In this document: in pieces, positions 33,077 to 41,617 of the stretch | Layout: every line of letters begins with the position of its first letter | How positions within the stretch are numbered: the stretch's first letter is position 1 | Translations under genes and position numbers: made by a program | Source: Lachnoclostridium sp. MSJ-17 | Lineage (GTDB): Bacteria; Bacillota; Clostridia; Oscillospirales; Acutalibacteraceae | Direction: 5' to 3' | NCBI RefSeq assembly: GCF_018918205.1 | Contig: NZ_JAHLQB010000030.1 | Location: 1 to 43,076 of the forward strand | Length of the DNA stretch: 43,076 nucleotides | Notes under the pieces: model-generated | What the model was told of the DNA's origin: nothing | What the model saw: the letters and a program-made list of their open reading frames with translations, nothing else | Database searches by the model: none

Positions 33077-33109
33077 GGTATCACCTCAGTTTGCTTTCTT
33101 AGGGAACAA

Positions 33110-33508
33110 ATGATAAATCTATTCGCCGACTTGCGTGATATGCTTGGCAACGTATGTCTGGATTGGGAGATCGTTTTTGAATTCCGGCTAAAACGGGCGC
33201 GGTATGTTCGTATTTACGCGGACGTTCTTGTGATTACGGAAAACAAGGTCTTCTCTTTGGAATTCAAAATGAAAGATAAAATAGATACCGAGGAGATTTC
33301 ACAAGCAGCAAAATATGTTCCGTACCTTGAAATTGTATTCGGCACGAACTATGACGTGATTCCCGCTCTGGTGCTTACCACAGCGAAGGACTATTTTGAT
33401 TTTGCCGCAATCGGCAGAAGCGATTCTGTTCTCCCCGTTTGCTCGGGCGATATGCTTTTTAACGTATTTGACGAGTATCTGGGATTTTTGTCGGACGGAA
33501 ATCAATAA
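33110..33508 (+). CDS. Stand-alone PD-(D/E)XK nuclease-like protein
   Basis: A 132-aa protein with a PD-(D/E)XK-type active site: RIYADVLVITENKVFSLEFKMKD gives Asp38, Glu51 and Lys53, and the following QAAKY helix supplies the usual Gln. The sequence resembles the N-terminal nuclease domain found before DUF2075 (Schlafen-like) helicases, but no helicase follows. It may be a natural minimal nuclease or a fragment. The ATG at 33110 is preceded by AGGGAAC, an acceptable ribosome site. The divergent DUF2325 gene begins 33 bp away, which leaves no room for a promoter, so the promoter would lie inside that gene. The reading frame is open on the other side back to 32840, antisense to that gene. Confidence 0.62.
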   Translation: MINLFADLRDMLGNVCLDWEIVFEFRLKRARYVRIYADVLVITENKVFSLEFKMKDKIDTEEISQAAKYVPYLEIVFGTNYDVIPALVLTTAKDYFDFAAIGRSDSVLPVCSGDMLFNVFDEYLGFLSDGNQ

Positions 33509-33545
33509 CGATTTGGAAAGCGTCATAAGCTGAAATAATTATCTT

Positions 33546-33597
33546 CCTGTTGAAATCTGAACCGACGATGATTCGGACACCAACAGGAGGATTTTTT
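33546..33597 (+). terminator. Terminator after the nuclease-like gene
   Basis: CCTGTTG (33546-33552) pairs with CAACAGG (33581-33587); an inner CCG/CGG pair may extend it, and a six-T run ends at 33597. It lies 38 bp after the stop of the nuclease-like gene on the plus strand. Confidence 0.6.
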
Positions 33598-33606
33598 CAT
33601 TATAAA

Positions 33607-33740
33607 TCATACTGTGATTTCCTTTCCGTCGCGGAAGACGAATGTTATTTTACCATCCAGCCGGATAACACAGTGCTTTATCATGGTTACCCATAGACCG
33701 ACATCCCATTCTTCCAAAATCAACGGTCGTTCACGCAGGC
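33607..33740 (-). pseudogene. C-terminal remnant of a serine recombinase
   Basis: On the minus strand an open stretch ending at 33607 reads SLRERPLILEEWDVGLW, then VTMIKHCVIRLDGKITFVF and RDGKEITV-stop. This closing pattern, WxxxLWxxxxxxxxIxxDGKxxFxFRDGxEI, is the usual C-terminus of large serine recombinases. No catalytic domain remains upstream; the region beyond about 33740 is taken by another open frame on the opposite strand. It marks an old element end or deletion. Confidence 0.5.
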
Positions 33741-33747
33741 TGTTTAT

Positions 33748-34158
33748 ATGATCGATAAGCTTGATTCTACGGCTTTTGATATAATTGCCTGCGGAATGTT
33801 CTCGGGTGTTATGAAACGTTGTGAGTCTAATTTAGACAAACACAATACAAAAGACAAGTCAACAGGAAACGCTAACATAATTAAACTCATTTTGAATTAT
33901 TATCATGAAGCGTACGCAAAGAAGAATCAACATGAAAACCAGGCCAAACAATTCACCCAAAAGTTGATAGATTGTTACTATAACGCAGATGTAAATCAGC
34001 CTTCAAAAGGATATATTATTGGACAAAGAATCTATAATAATCTGGAAAAAGCACAGAACAATTTAAACCCTGAGGATGGTATGCTATTTAGTGTGCTTGA
34101 TATTAACCTTTACGATTGGGGTTGTATTGATGTCGACGATTCAGAAGAGAAGCAATAA
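33748..34158 (+). CDS. Hypothetical protein before the integrase
   Basis: A 136-aa acidic protein with no recognised domain, no membrane segment and only weak features (ANIIKLILNYYHEAYAKKNQHENQ, GYIIGQRIYNNLEKA). ATG 33748 lacks a ribosome site and lies in the edge of the recombinase remnant, so the true start may be later (for example 33796) or the N-terminus may be lost. Its 3' end overlaps the integrase start by 29 bp, so the integrase may be translated by coupling to it. The position suits a recombination directionality factor, but it does not look like known Xis proteins. Confidence 0.45.
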   Translation: MIDKLDSTAFDIIACGMFSGVMKRCESNLDKHNTKDKSTGNANIIKLILNYYHEAYAKKNQHENQAKQFTQKLIDCYYNADVNQPSKGYIIGQRIYNNLEKAQNNLNPEDGMLFSVLDINLYDWGCIDVDDSEEKQ

Positions 34159-35526
34159 CACATACACCATAACAGTTTCCCTTGGATATGGTGCCGACGG
34201 AAAGCAGATTCGCCGTACAAAAACAATTGAGGCGGATTCTAATCTTACTCCAAAGCAAATCGAGAAATACGTTCAACAGGAAGCGGCGCTGTTTGAAGCC
34301 GAATGCAGACAGGGCTTGGTTCTCAACGGCAATATAAAACTGCAGGACTTTATCGAGAACGAATGGCTCCCGCATAAAAAAAGAGAGCTTAAAATCCGTA
34401 CATATAAGCGTTATACGGAAATGCTCCCGAGGATATATTCGGCATTAGGGCACCTGCGTCTGGATCGCATCAGGCCTCAGCATCTGATGTCTTTTTATGA
34501 ACAGCTTTCCGAGCAAGGTGTCAGGCTGGATGTGAAATATCGCTGCAAAATTAATTTAGCGGAATATCGCAAAAAACGCGCAATGAGCCGTGCGGAACTT
34601 GCCCGTCAGACTGATATTTCAGCCTCAACACTTGCGGCGATAGAACAGGGGAAGAATTGCAGCGAAGAAAACGCTAAGAAGCTATGTGCGTTTTTGGGCG
34701 AGCAATTAAACGATCTTTTTGATTCTCAAAAAACCGATGCTACGCTTTCTCCTAAAACGATATTGCATCACCATCGTTTGCTTTCGTCCGCATTAACCGA
34801 CGCGGTTATGTGGGGGCATATACTGAATAATCCGTGTAACCGTGTCCGTCCTCCCCGCGTAAAAAAACAGAACCGCGCTTTCTCGATGAAGTTGAAGCAA
34901 AAAGATTGTTTGAATTGTTGGAGGAAGAGCGTATTGACTTTAAAACCGCAATTCGCGTATTGGTATTAACAGGCTGCCGTCGCGGTGAGTTGCTTGGATT
35001 GCACTGGAGTGATGTGGATTTTGAGCAATCTCTGATTTCTTTCAAAGAAAATCTGCTTTATACTCCGGAGACCGGCATTTATTTAGATACCACGAAGACA
35101 GATTCTTCAACACGCGTTATCAAGGTTAGTCAGATGGTAATAAACGACCTGCGTAAATACAAAGTATGGCAAATGGAGCGTCAGCTGGTTATGGGTGATC
35201 GCTGGACTGACACAGGCTTTGTTTTCACTAATTTTGAAACCGGCAAACCGCTGAATCCGGATTCCTTCAGCAAAAAGTTTATTGATTTTATCAAGGCGCA
35301 CCAAGATGATCTGCCCTATGTCTCTGTCCACTCCATGCGACACACCAACGCAACCTTAATGATTTCAAGCCATGTCGCCATTACAACGGTTGCCGCGCGC
35401 CTCGGGCACGCCAACACAGCAACTACCGCTAAAATATACGCTCATGCGATCAAGTCTGCCGATGAAGCCGCAGCCGAAACTTTAGAAGATTTGCTTAATC
35501 CAAATGATTCGACGAACACGGCATAA
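34130..35526 (+). pseudogene. Tyrosine integrase with inserted XRE domain, split at an A7 run
   Basis: A site-specific tyrosine recombinase in two frames. The first frame (34130-34969) has the N-terminal Arm-binding and core-binding domains. An extra XRE helix-turn-helix is inserted at about residues 138-197 (EYRKKRAMSRAELARQTDIS), an arrangement I recall from some clostridial integrases. The second frame, entered at the AAAAAAA run (34861-34867), holds the catalytic domain: Arg in TGCRRGELLGLHW, Lys in TKTDSSTR, H-x-x-R in HSMRHTNATL, His in RLGHANT and the Tyr nucleophile in AKIYAHA. Reading GTA AAA AAA and slipping back one base restores KKTEPRFLDEVEAKRLFE exactly. It is therefore a one-base deletion, a sequencing error, or a programmed -1 frameshift. 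It probably mobilized the defence island. Confidence 0.85.
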
Positions 35527-35610
35527 AATTAGATATCAACTTCACAAATGTAAAAAGGCAGTCCGAAAACCAATATCATTAAGATAAGCCAAAGGGAGCT
35601 TAAGAAAAAG

Positions 35611-35639
35611 CACACTTGCGAAAAGCAGGTGTGTTTTTT
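35611..35639 (+). terminator. Intrinsic terminator after the integrase
   Basis: CACACTTGC (35611-35619) pairs over 9 bp with GCAGGTGTG (35625-35633) around a GAAAA loop, and six T follow (35634-35639). It lies 85 bp after the integrase stop. The right end of the integrase-bearing island is probably in the next 70 bp, before the IS4 remnant. Confidence 0.8.
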
Positions 35640-35712
35640 CGTAAAAAAGTGCAAGGCAATAAGACTGACCGAAATAGTCAGTCAAAAAAGAGATATTGAA
35701 AAAGCATAGGAA

Positions 35713-36240
35713 TTATGCTACTCTGTAAGAGAAGCTGGCAGGCGGGATACTACGGAGGTTTCTCGGCTTGGAAAGATAAGGACGATAGGGCAAAATATGT
35801 TTACTAATCACAGCTTCAACAGCTTTAGGAGCATATCTGCCAAGTAAAAGATTGCGGCAAGCGTACACAGCAACAGAAAAGTTAATTTTGTAGAGATGTT
35901 TTCTTTTCTTTTTTCGGATAGCTATGTGTGAAGTAACAAATTCGGAGAAGTTGTAAAGAGTAAGGCGCGCAAAAATTTCTTGGAGGATATGCTCCGATTT
36001 TTTAGAATGAAAAGCGGACAGACCAATAGTATATTTGAGTTTTCTGAAAGAAGTTTCAATACCCCAACGCATAGAATAAAGCTGTTTTAATATACACGGG
36101 GGAAATTCATTCTCATCTAAGTTAGTAACAAGGACTTCAAATAAATCGTCAGTTATTTGAATACGAACGAATCTTAAATGTAAAGAGTAATAAGTAGCGG
36201 GAGCAGAATACTTAGATGAAGAAGGCACGACCTTAATTCT
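35713..36240 (-). pseudogene. IS4-family transposase, C-terminal fragment
   Basis: About 170 residues of a DDE transposase. The YREK signature (Y-2-R-3-E-6-K) is clear in YSMRWGIETSFRKLKY, preceded by FEVLVTNLDENEFP. The two catalytic Asp regions are missing, since the frame begins abruptly at a GCATTCC tandem repeat. It is a dead fragment. The end of the element is probably near 35700. Its position between the integrase terminator and the lipid operon makes it a likely junction between the island and core chromosome. Confidence 0.75.
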
Positions 36241-37108
36241 GCATTCCGCATTCCGCATTCCGCATTGATTTGACGCGCCGTTGCAAAAACTCTTTTATTG
36301 CTTCAATCTGCTTTCCCGCGTAATCATACGCGTATTGGTAGCCCTTTTCCAGCTTGTCCCTGTTCATTTCAAACGTGCCTACAAGCGTTCTTTCGGGGCG
36401 GACGGTCATTATCCTTCCCTCGTCGATATACGGCTGCATAGCCGCTGCCTGGGCGTTGTAGCGCTCCAACCTGTCAAAAAGCCTTTTTGTAAGGTTGGGA
36501 TAGTTTTTATATACCATCTGCATAGTGCGGTGATAGCGGTTGTAGTCGGTAGCCTGCTCGGTAACGGGCTTTGACATCACCACAAGCAGCTTGTCGCAGC
36601 CCTGAGAGAAGGCGCGCTCATAGGGGAGGGCGTCCGCAATGCTTCCGTCGAGGTATTCCTTGCCGTCGATCTTAACCTTTGAGTAGAGAACCGGAAGCGA
36701 GCACGAGGCGCGCAGAATATCCATAAGGCGCGTTTCGTCGCTCTTTTCGCGGAAGTATTCGGGCAGCCCGGTTGCGCAGTCGGTCGCTACGATCTCGGTG
36801 ATGATATCCGACTCAAAAAACGCCTTGAAGTCAAACGGCAGCCTTCCGTAGGGGTATTCGTAGACCATCTTTTTAAGGTCGCCGCCGAACATCTTTTTCA
36901 GCCCTACGCCCGTAAAGCCCTCTTTTTGAGGGATGATGTTTTTTTTAGTCCGCTCGCTTTGCCCCGCAACAAAGTTGAGCGCCGCCTGTGCGCCCGAGGA
37001 AATTCCGATGATGTAATCGAAACTGATATTGTTTTGCACAAGACGGTCGAGCACGCCCGCAGCAAATATCCCGCGTCTGCCTCCGCCTTCAATAATCAGT
37101 CCTTTCAT
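36233..37108 (-). CDS. Patatin-like phospholipase
   Basis: A 291-aa probable lipid acyl hydrolase with the Ser-Asp dyad of patatins. The oxyanion loop GGGRRGIF is at residues 8-15, the nucleophile motif GISSG has Ser37, and the Asp motif is DGSIAD at about residue 153. Substrates are phospholipids or acyl esters. ATG 37108 has AAGGAGG close upstream. It is the last gene of the lipid operon, 9 bp after the oxidoreductase gene. The last ten residues (MRNAECGMQN) are encoded by the GCATTCC tandem repeat, so the native C-terminus was probably replaced when that repeat and the IS fragment arrived. It may trim the acyl product or remodel the receiving lipid. Confidence 0.85.
   Translation of the reverse strand: MKGLIIEGGGRRGIFAAGVLDRLVQNNISFDYIIGISSGAQAALNFVAGQSERTKKNIIPQKEGFTGVGLKKMFGGDLKKMVYEYPYGRLPFDFKAFFESDIITEIVATDCATGLPEYFREKSDETRLMDILRASCSLPVLYSKVKIDGKEYLDGSIADALPYERAFSQGCDKLLVVMSKPVTEQATDYNRYHRTMQMVYKNYPNLTKRLFDRLERYNAQAAAMQPYIDEGRIMTVRPERTLVGTFEMNRDKLEKGYQYAYDYAGKQIEAIKEFLQRRVKSMRNAECGMQN
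36241..36266. repeat. Tandem GCATTCC heptamer repeat
   Basis: The unit GCATTCC is present three times and followed by GCATT. It lies at the junction between the IS4 fragment and the patatin gene and is read in both, giving MRNAEC in each protein end. Similar GCATTCC repeats are, as I recall, scattered in clostridial genomes. Confidence 0.8.
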
Positions 37109-37117
37109 ACTTCCTCC

Positions 37118-37834
37118 TTAAGCTTTGCCGTCTTTCGGTAAAAAATGTCTGCTCGCAAGCAGTCCGAAGCCCTTTGACGTCAAAATGGGCTTTGAGATTT
37201 TTTTTGCGGTTTCGTCACTTAAGCTCAGGTTTTGAGCAAACTCCGCACCCGCTTTTTTTATGTCCGCAAGGTAGCTTTCGCGCTGCCTTATCGGGTGGTC
37301 GGCAACAAATATCTCGCCCTGAGGGCACAAAATCGGCGTGTATTTTCTGCCGCCGAGTATCAAATCGATCTGGCTGAGCAGAGCCGAATACACGGGCTCA
37401 GCCTCAACATAGCCGCAGCTTGAAATAACGACCAGCTTTTTGTCACGCACAATCTCATCTTTAAAATCGTGGAACGACGCGCTGTATGGGTCGCTGCTCT
37501 GCGACATGTACGGAACCATAAGCGGAAGGCAGCGGTCGGTGAGCGCCTTCAGCTGAGAGGGGACACCGAAAAAGTACAGCGGAAAGCTCACTATGATAAT
37601 ATCCGCGCTGTAGATTTTTTCGTGGATATCCTTGACGCCGTCCTTGATCTTGCAAACGCCGGTACCGCTTTTCCAGCAGTAGTAGCAGCCCGTGCAGGGG
37701 TTTACGTCGCACCTGTAAAGCTCAACGGTTTCAAGCTCGGTATCGGCGGGGAATCCGCCGACAAACGCGCGCGTGATATTCATGGTGTTGCTGCGCTCAC
37801 CCTTTGGGCTTGCGTTTATTACCAAAACCCTCAT
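37118..37834 (-). CDS. Flavodoxin-fold NAD(P)H-dependent oxidoreductase
   Basis: A 238-aa FMN-binding protein of the NADPH-dependent FMN reductase family. The phosphate-binding loop is VINASPKGERSNTMN (residues 5-19), the PCTGCYYCWKSGTGVCKI Cys pair follows, and ADIIIVSFPLYFFGVPSQLKALTDR is typical. It overlaps the fabZ-like stop by 4 bp (ATGA), so they are coupled. In this operon it could reduce a double bond or carbonyl of the acyl product in place of a normal enoyl reductase, but that is speculative; it could also be a quinone reductase. Confidence 0.8.
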   Translation of the reverse strand: MRVLVINASPKGERSNTMNITRAFVGGFPADTELETVELYRCDVNPCTGCYYCWKSGTGVCKIKDGVKDIHEKIYSADIIIVSFPLYFFGVPSQLKALTDRCLPLMVPYMSQSSDPYSASFHDFKDEIVRDKKLVVISSCGYVEAEPVYSALLSQIDLILGGRKYTPILCPQGEIFVADHPIRQRESYLADIKKAGAEFAQNLSLSDETAKKISKPILTSKGFGLLASRHFLPKDGKA

Positions 37835-38280
37835 TGCGCGTATACCGTGTCCTTGTCGATCGAGGTGAACATCATGCTGCCCTTTGCCTTAACGACGCCG
37901 TCGCAGCTTATTACCGCGCTGAACTCATACGCCGCCGCGGTCGCGCGGATGACCTCGACCTTTATTTCAAGTCTGTCGCCCGGAATAACGGGGCGAACGA
38001 ACTTAAAGTCTTTTACTTTTAAAAGCACATACAGCTTGTCCTCAGCCGACGCGGTGCCGGGGGAGATGACAAGGCTGCAAAGCTGTGCCGCGCTCTCGAT
38101 AAGCAGCACTCCCGGCATGATCGGAGCGTCGGGAAAATGCCCGTTAAAATGCGGCTCGTTTACCGAAACGCACTTAATGCCCGTCGCACTTTTGTTTTCT
38201 TCCCATTCAGTCACCCGCTCTATCATCTGAAAGGGCGGGCGCTGCTTTAGTCTTTTGTTGATTTCAAGGAGGTTCATCAT
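37831..38280 (-). CDS. 3-hydroxyacyl-ACP dehydratase, FabZ-like
   Basis: A 149-aa hot-dog-fold dehydratase that converts 3-hydroxyacyl-ACP to trans-2-enoyl-ACP. The FabZ motif FNGHFPDAPIMPGVLLIES is at about residues 46-64, with catalytic His in GHFP and Glu in LLIES. The N-terminal PPFQMIERV is also usual. It overlaps fabG by 4 bp. Because a specialised ACP and KS sit in the same operon, it probably acts in that pathway rather than in general fatty acid synthesis. Confidence 0.88.
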   Translation of the reverse strand: MMNLLEINKRLKQRPPFQMIERVTEWEENKSATGIKCVSVNEPHFNGHFPDAPIMPGVLLIESAAQLCSLVISPGTASAEDKLYVLLKVKDFKFVRPVIPGDRLEIKVEVIRATAAAYEFSAVISCDGVVKAKGSMMFTSIDKDTVYAQ

Positions 38281-39011
38281 AAGCTGAGCCCTCCGTCAAG
38301 CACGATAGTCTGACCCGTAAGGTAAGAGAAATCGCCGGAGCAGAGCGTCGCCACTGTATTGGCGACCTCCTCAGGGTCTGCGAAGCGGTGCATCGGCACC
38401 TGTTCAAGATACTTTGCCTTAAGCTCCTCGGGAATAGCGTCCATCATCTCCGTGGCGATAAAGCCCGGGGCGACCGCGTTTACGGTTATGCCCTTGGGCG
38501 CAAGCTCCTTAGCCATAACGGCTGTCATCGAGTTTACCGCGCCCTTGGTGGCGGAGTAAACCGCCTGACCTTCAACCGCCAACACCGAACTTACCGATGA
38601 AATATTGATGATTTTGCCGCTTCTTTTGCTCAGCATTTTAAGAGCCGCCTGCTGTGCGCAGTGGAAATAGCCCTTGATGTTTATGTCGAGGCTGCGCGTC
38701 AGCGAATCCTCTCTTATCATAAGAAGATAGGCGTCGTCAACTACTCCGGCGTTGTTTACAAGCACGTCAAGCTTGCCGAACTCCTTTACAACGTCGCGGA
38801 ACATCTGCTTAACGGCGTTCAAATCGGCGGTGTCGGCCTTGTAGGCGACAGCCTTTCTGCCCAGCGAGGTTATCTCGTCAACGACCTCCTTAGCCTTTGT
38901 GTCGTTGGAGTTGTAGTTTACCGCAATGTCATATCCTCTTTTGGCGAGCGCTACGGCGCAGGCTCTGCCTATACCGCGCGAAGCGCCTGTGATGAGCGCA
39001 ACCTTTTTCAT
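38277..39011 (-). CDS. 3-oxoacyl-ACP reductase, FabG-like
   Basis: A 244-aa short-chain dehydrogenase that reduces 3-oxoacyl-ACP with NADPH. The cofactor motif TGASRGIGRA is at residues 7-16, NNAG at about 87-90, and the catalytic Ser and YSATKG Tyr/Lys at about 139-156; the C-terminal LTGQTIVLDGGLSL is typical of FabG. ATG 39011 has GGAGGAAG upstream. It is 12 bp after the KS-CLF gene. Confidence 0.92.
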   Translation of the reverse strand: MKKVALITGASRGIGRACAVALAKRGYDIAVNYNSNDTKAKEVVDEITSLGRKAVAYKADTADLNAVKQMFRDVVKEFGKLDVLVNNAGVVDDAYLLMIREDSLTRSLDINIKGYFHCAQQAALKMLSKRSGKIINISSVSSVLAVEGQAVYSATKGAVNSMTAVMAKELAPKGITVNAVAPGFIATEMMDAIPEELKAKYLEQVPMHRFADPEEVANTVATLCSGDFSYLTGQTIVLDGGLSL

Positions 39012-39023
39012 AACTTCCTCCGT

Positions 39024-41324
39024 TTATGCTTTCTTTATAACAACTGCCGAATATGAGCCGCCCAGTCCGAAGGACACAGCGAGAATATACTCAGCGTTAT
39101 CCGCGTTGAATCCTTTAGCCTCGGCTTTTCCTGCCAAAAGCTCGGCCGCGTATGCCGCGCTGAGGGCAGCCGTGGCGGCTCTTGCCTCGCCGTACTGCTC
39201 TTTTACGCTCAGAACGGGAATATCTTTGCCGAATACCGCATTCAAAGCGCCCTTTTCAAGCGCGTCAACGGACTTGTTGCCGTTGGCAAAGCCGCACACC
39301 GCGTCGATACCGTCGAGAGTAATGCACGCGTCGGCGCAGGCGTCCTTAATAGCCTTTTCAAGCGCCTTTTGTGAGCCGCTTATCTCAAACGCCTCAACGC
39401 TGCCGTGAGCCGTTGCGCAGCCCGCGATCTCCGCGAGGATCTCGGCGTTTCTCGCCTTTGCGGCGCTTTCCTTTTCAAGCACAAGCGTTACCGAGCCCTC
39501 ACCCAGAGCGATACCTTCGCCGCTGTAGGGCTTGCCGCTGCCTGTAATGCCGAGACGCGCGCTCAAAGTTGATTCGATGTCGGTGTTCTCGTCGGTGCCT
39601 GCCGCGAGCATGACGTCGGCTTCGCCCGCCTTTATTACGTCAACCGCGTAGCAAACGCTCTGCAAGCCCGCCTGAATGCTGTTTGCGACCGTGGCGTTGT
39701 AGCCGCGGATGTTCGAGAAAATGCTAAGGTAGCCGCCTGCCGCGTTGTAAACGGTGTTGGGGAAGGCAAAGGCGCTGCCCTTTTCGGTGCCGTTTTTGAT
39801 CGCGTTTATCTGGAAGTCGGCGATCTCCTTAAGAGGACCGTCGGCTGTTCCTATTACGATACCGATATTGTTTTCGTTTGTCTCGTCAACGGTGATCCCG
39901 GCGTTTTCAAGCGCGCTTACGCCGCTCAAAAGCTGAAGCTGGCTGAAGCGGTCAAGCTTGCGGAAGAACGCCATCTTGATACCGTGAGCCTTGAAGTCGG
40001 CTGAGGTGAACTGCGCGCGCAGTCCGTCGGATCCTTCCTCGCAGGGCGTTCCCAGCAACTTGCCTGCGCCCGTGATATAAACCTTTTCGTCAGTCTCTTT
40101 TTCGGGGAGCTGAGCGGGATTTTTTGAGAAGATGATGCTCGCGTTGTTGCCGCCGAACGCAAAGGAATTTGACATTACGTTTGTAACGGTCTTTTCTCTT
40201 TTTGTGTTGGGTACAAAGTCGAGCTTGCCCGCTTTTTCGGCGAGTTTGTCTAAATCCTCGGCGGTGTAGCCTATCGTTGGCGGAATAACGTTGTCGCAGA
40301 CGGATTTTACCGAGAAAACAGCCTCGATAGAGCCTGCCGCTCCAAGACAGTGACCTGTCATTGACTTGGTGGAGCTTACCGATAGGTTGTCGCTGCCGTC
40401 AAACAGAGTGTGGAGCGATAAAAACTCAGCCTCGTCGTTTTTGGCGGTTCCCGTTCCGTGAGCGTTGATATAATCGATGTCGTTAAAATCCAGAGCGGAA
40501 TTCTCTACAGCGCGCTTTATAGCCGCCATCTGTCCCATTCCGTCGGGGCGCGGAGCGGTTATATGGTGAGCGTCGCTGCTTACTCCCGAGCCGAGCACGT
40601 CGCAGTAGATTTTTGCGCCTCTTGCTTTAGCGTGCTCGTAGCTCTCAACGATAAGAACGCCCGAGCCCTCGCCTAAAGTGATGCCGCTGCTGCGGTTAAA
40701 GGGCGAGCAGCTGTCGGTGTCAAGGGCGTGCAGGGCGTGGAAGCCGCTGAACGCAAGGGATGAAAAGCTGTCGGTGCCGCCCGCAATAAACGCGTCGGCC
40801 TTGCCCGCGCGGATAAGGTCGCAGGCGTAGGCAATGCTCATCGTGCCCGCCGCGCAGGCGTTTACGATGTTGGCGGTGGTGCCGTTGAGGCCGAAGTGCT
40901 TTGCCACGTTGTTGGCTATCGCGGAAGCGGACATCTTCCAAATGTCCCCGGCGTCGCTTTCGCCGCCCTTTATTTCGTCGGTGTAGTATTTGTCTATGCT
41001 TGCCGCGCCGCCCACACAGCTTCCCAGGATAACGCCTATGCGGCTGCTGTCCTCGCTTTTGATGTCGAGCTTTGCGTCCTCCACTGCCTGAGCTGTCGCT
41101 TTGATGCATAACAGGGAAGAGCGGTCGTAGTTCTCGCTTGACAGCGCCTCGTTTGGAAGATCGACCTCGGCGCCCTTGTGAGCGTAGCAGTTAGCGGTGT
41201 CGACCGATTTAACGTCGTCGATACCTGTCACGCCGTTCACGGCGTTGCTCCAGCAGGTCTGCACGTCGTTTCCGAGCCCGCAGACAAGCCCCAAGCCCGT
41301 AACAACTACTCTTTTATCAGCCAT
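39024..41324 (-). CDS. Fused ketosynthase / chain-length-factor protein
   Basis: A 766-aa protein with two thiolase-fold halves. The first (about 1-405) is an active FabF-like ketosynthase: nucleophile Cys in VNACAAGTMSIAYACD (about 154), His in NAHGTGTAKND (about 290) and His in TGHCLGAAGS (about 323). The second (about 412-766) has the same fold, but its Cys motif is NSIQAGLQSVCYAVD (about 549); Cys is replaced and Gln follows, as in chain-length factors. The later His motifs are also missing or altered. Stand-alone KS and CLF are normally separate genes in type II PKS; a fusion is uncommon. ATG 41324 has AAGAGG upstream, and the ACP gene is 3 bp before it. It likely builds an acyl chain of defined length on the neighbouring ACP. 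Confidence 0.88.
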   Translation of the reverse strand: MADKRVVVTGLGLVCGLGNDVQTCWSNAVNGVTGIDDVKSVDTANCYAHKGAEVDLPNEALSSENYDRSSLLCIKATAQAVEDAKLDIKSEDSSRIGVILGSCVGGAASIDKYYTDEIKGGESDAGDIWKMSASAIANNVAKHFGLNGTTANIVNACAAGTMSIAYACDLIRAGKADAFIAGGTDSFSSLAFSGFHALHALDTDSCSPFNRSSGITLGEGSGVLIVESYEHAKARGAKIYCDVLGSGVSSDAHHITAPRPDGMGQMAAIKRAVENSALDFNDIDYINAHGTGTAKNDEAEFLSLHTLFDGSDNLSVSSTKSMTGHCLGAAGSIEAVFSVKSVCDNVIPPTIGYTAEDLDKLAEKAGKLDFVPNTKREKTVTNVMSNSFAFGGNNASIIFSKNPAQLPEKETDEKVYITGAGKLLGTPCEEGSDGLRAQFTSADFKAHGIKMAFFRKLDRFSQLQLLSGVSALENAGITVDETNENNIGIVIGTADGPLKEIADFQINAIKNGTEKGSAFAFPNTVYNAAGGYLSIFSNIRGYNATVANSIQAGLQSVCYAVDVIKAGEADVMLAAGTDENTDIESTLSARLGITGSGKPYSGEGIALGEGSVTLVLEKESAAKARNAEILAEIAGCATAHGSVEAFEISGSQKALEKAIKDACADACITLDGIDAVCGFANGNKSVDALEKGALNAVFGKDIPVLSVKEQYGEARAATAALSAAYAAELLAGKAEAKGFNADNAEYILAVSFGLGGSYSAVVIKKA

Positions 41325-41327
41325 ATT

Positions 41328-41573
41328 TTACGCCTCTTTGTGAGTTTCTACATAGTTTGCGAGAGTCTCGATCGTCTGGAAATCCTCTCTGGGAGCGCCG
41401 GTCATGTCGATGCCGAACAGCTCGTCGATGCAGGCGATGATCTCGATAGAGTCGATAGAGTCAAGGCCGATGTCCTCGCCGAACAGCTCAGAGTCAAACT
41501 CAAGCTCGTCCTCGGGGATTCTGAGGGTGTCTACAAGTACCTTTTTGATTTTTTCTGCGATTTCGATGTTCAT
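41328..41573 (-). CDS. Acyl carrier protein of the lipid operon
   Basis: An 81-aa acidic ACP. The phosphopantetheine attachment Ser is in GLDSIDSIEII (about residues 37-47). It should carry the growing chain for the KS-CLF, FabG and FabZ proteins encoded downstream. ATG 41573 has AAGGAAA upstream. A phosphopantetheinyl transferase and malonyl transferase are not in the window and must come from elsewhere. Confidence 0.93.
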   Translation of the reverse strand: MNIEIAEKIKKVLVDTLRIPEDELEFDSELFGEDIGLDSIDSIEIIACIDELFGIDMTGAPREDFQTIETLANYVETHKEA

Positions 41574-41617
41574 AATTAACTTTCCTTTCAGAGATTATTT
41601 GTTTTTATAGTAAGTGC

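Noticed and set aside
32840..33109. Upstream extension of the nuclease-like frame
   Set aside because: This part is antisense to the DUF2325 gene start; the motif-bearing part begins at ATG 33110.
36241..36266. Short tandem repeat as a possible CRISPR
   Set aside because: Units are 7 bp with no spacers, and no cas genes are nearby.
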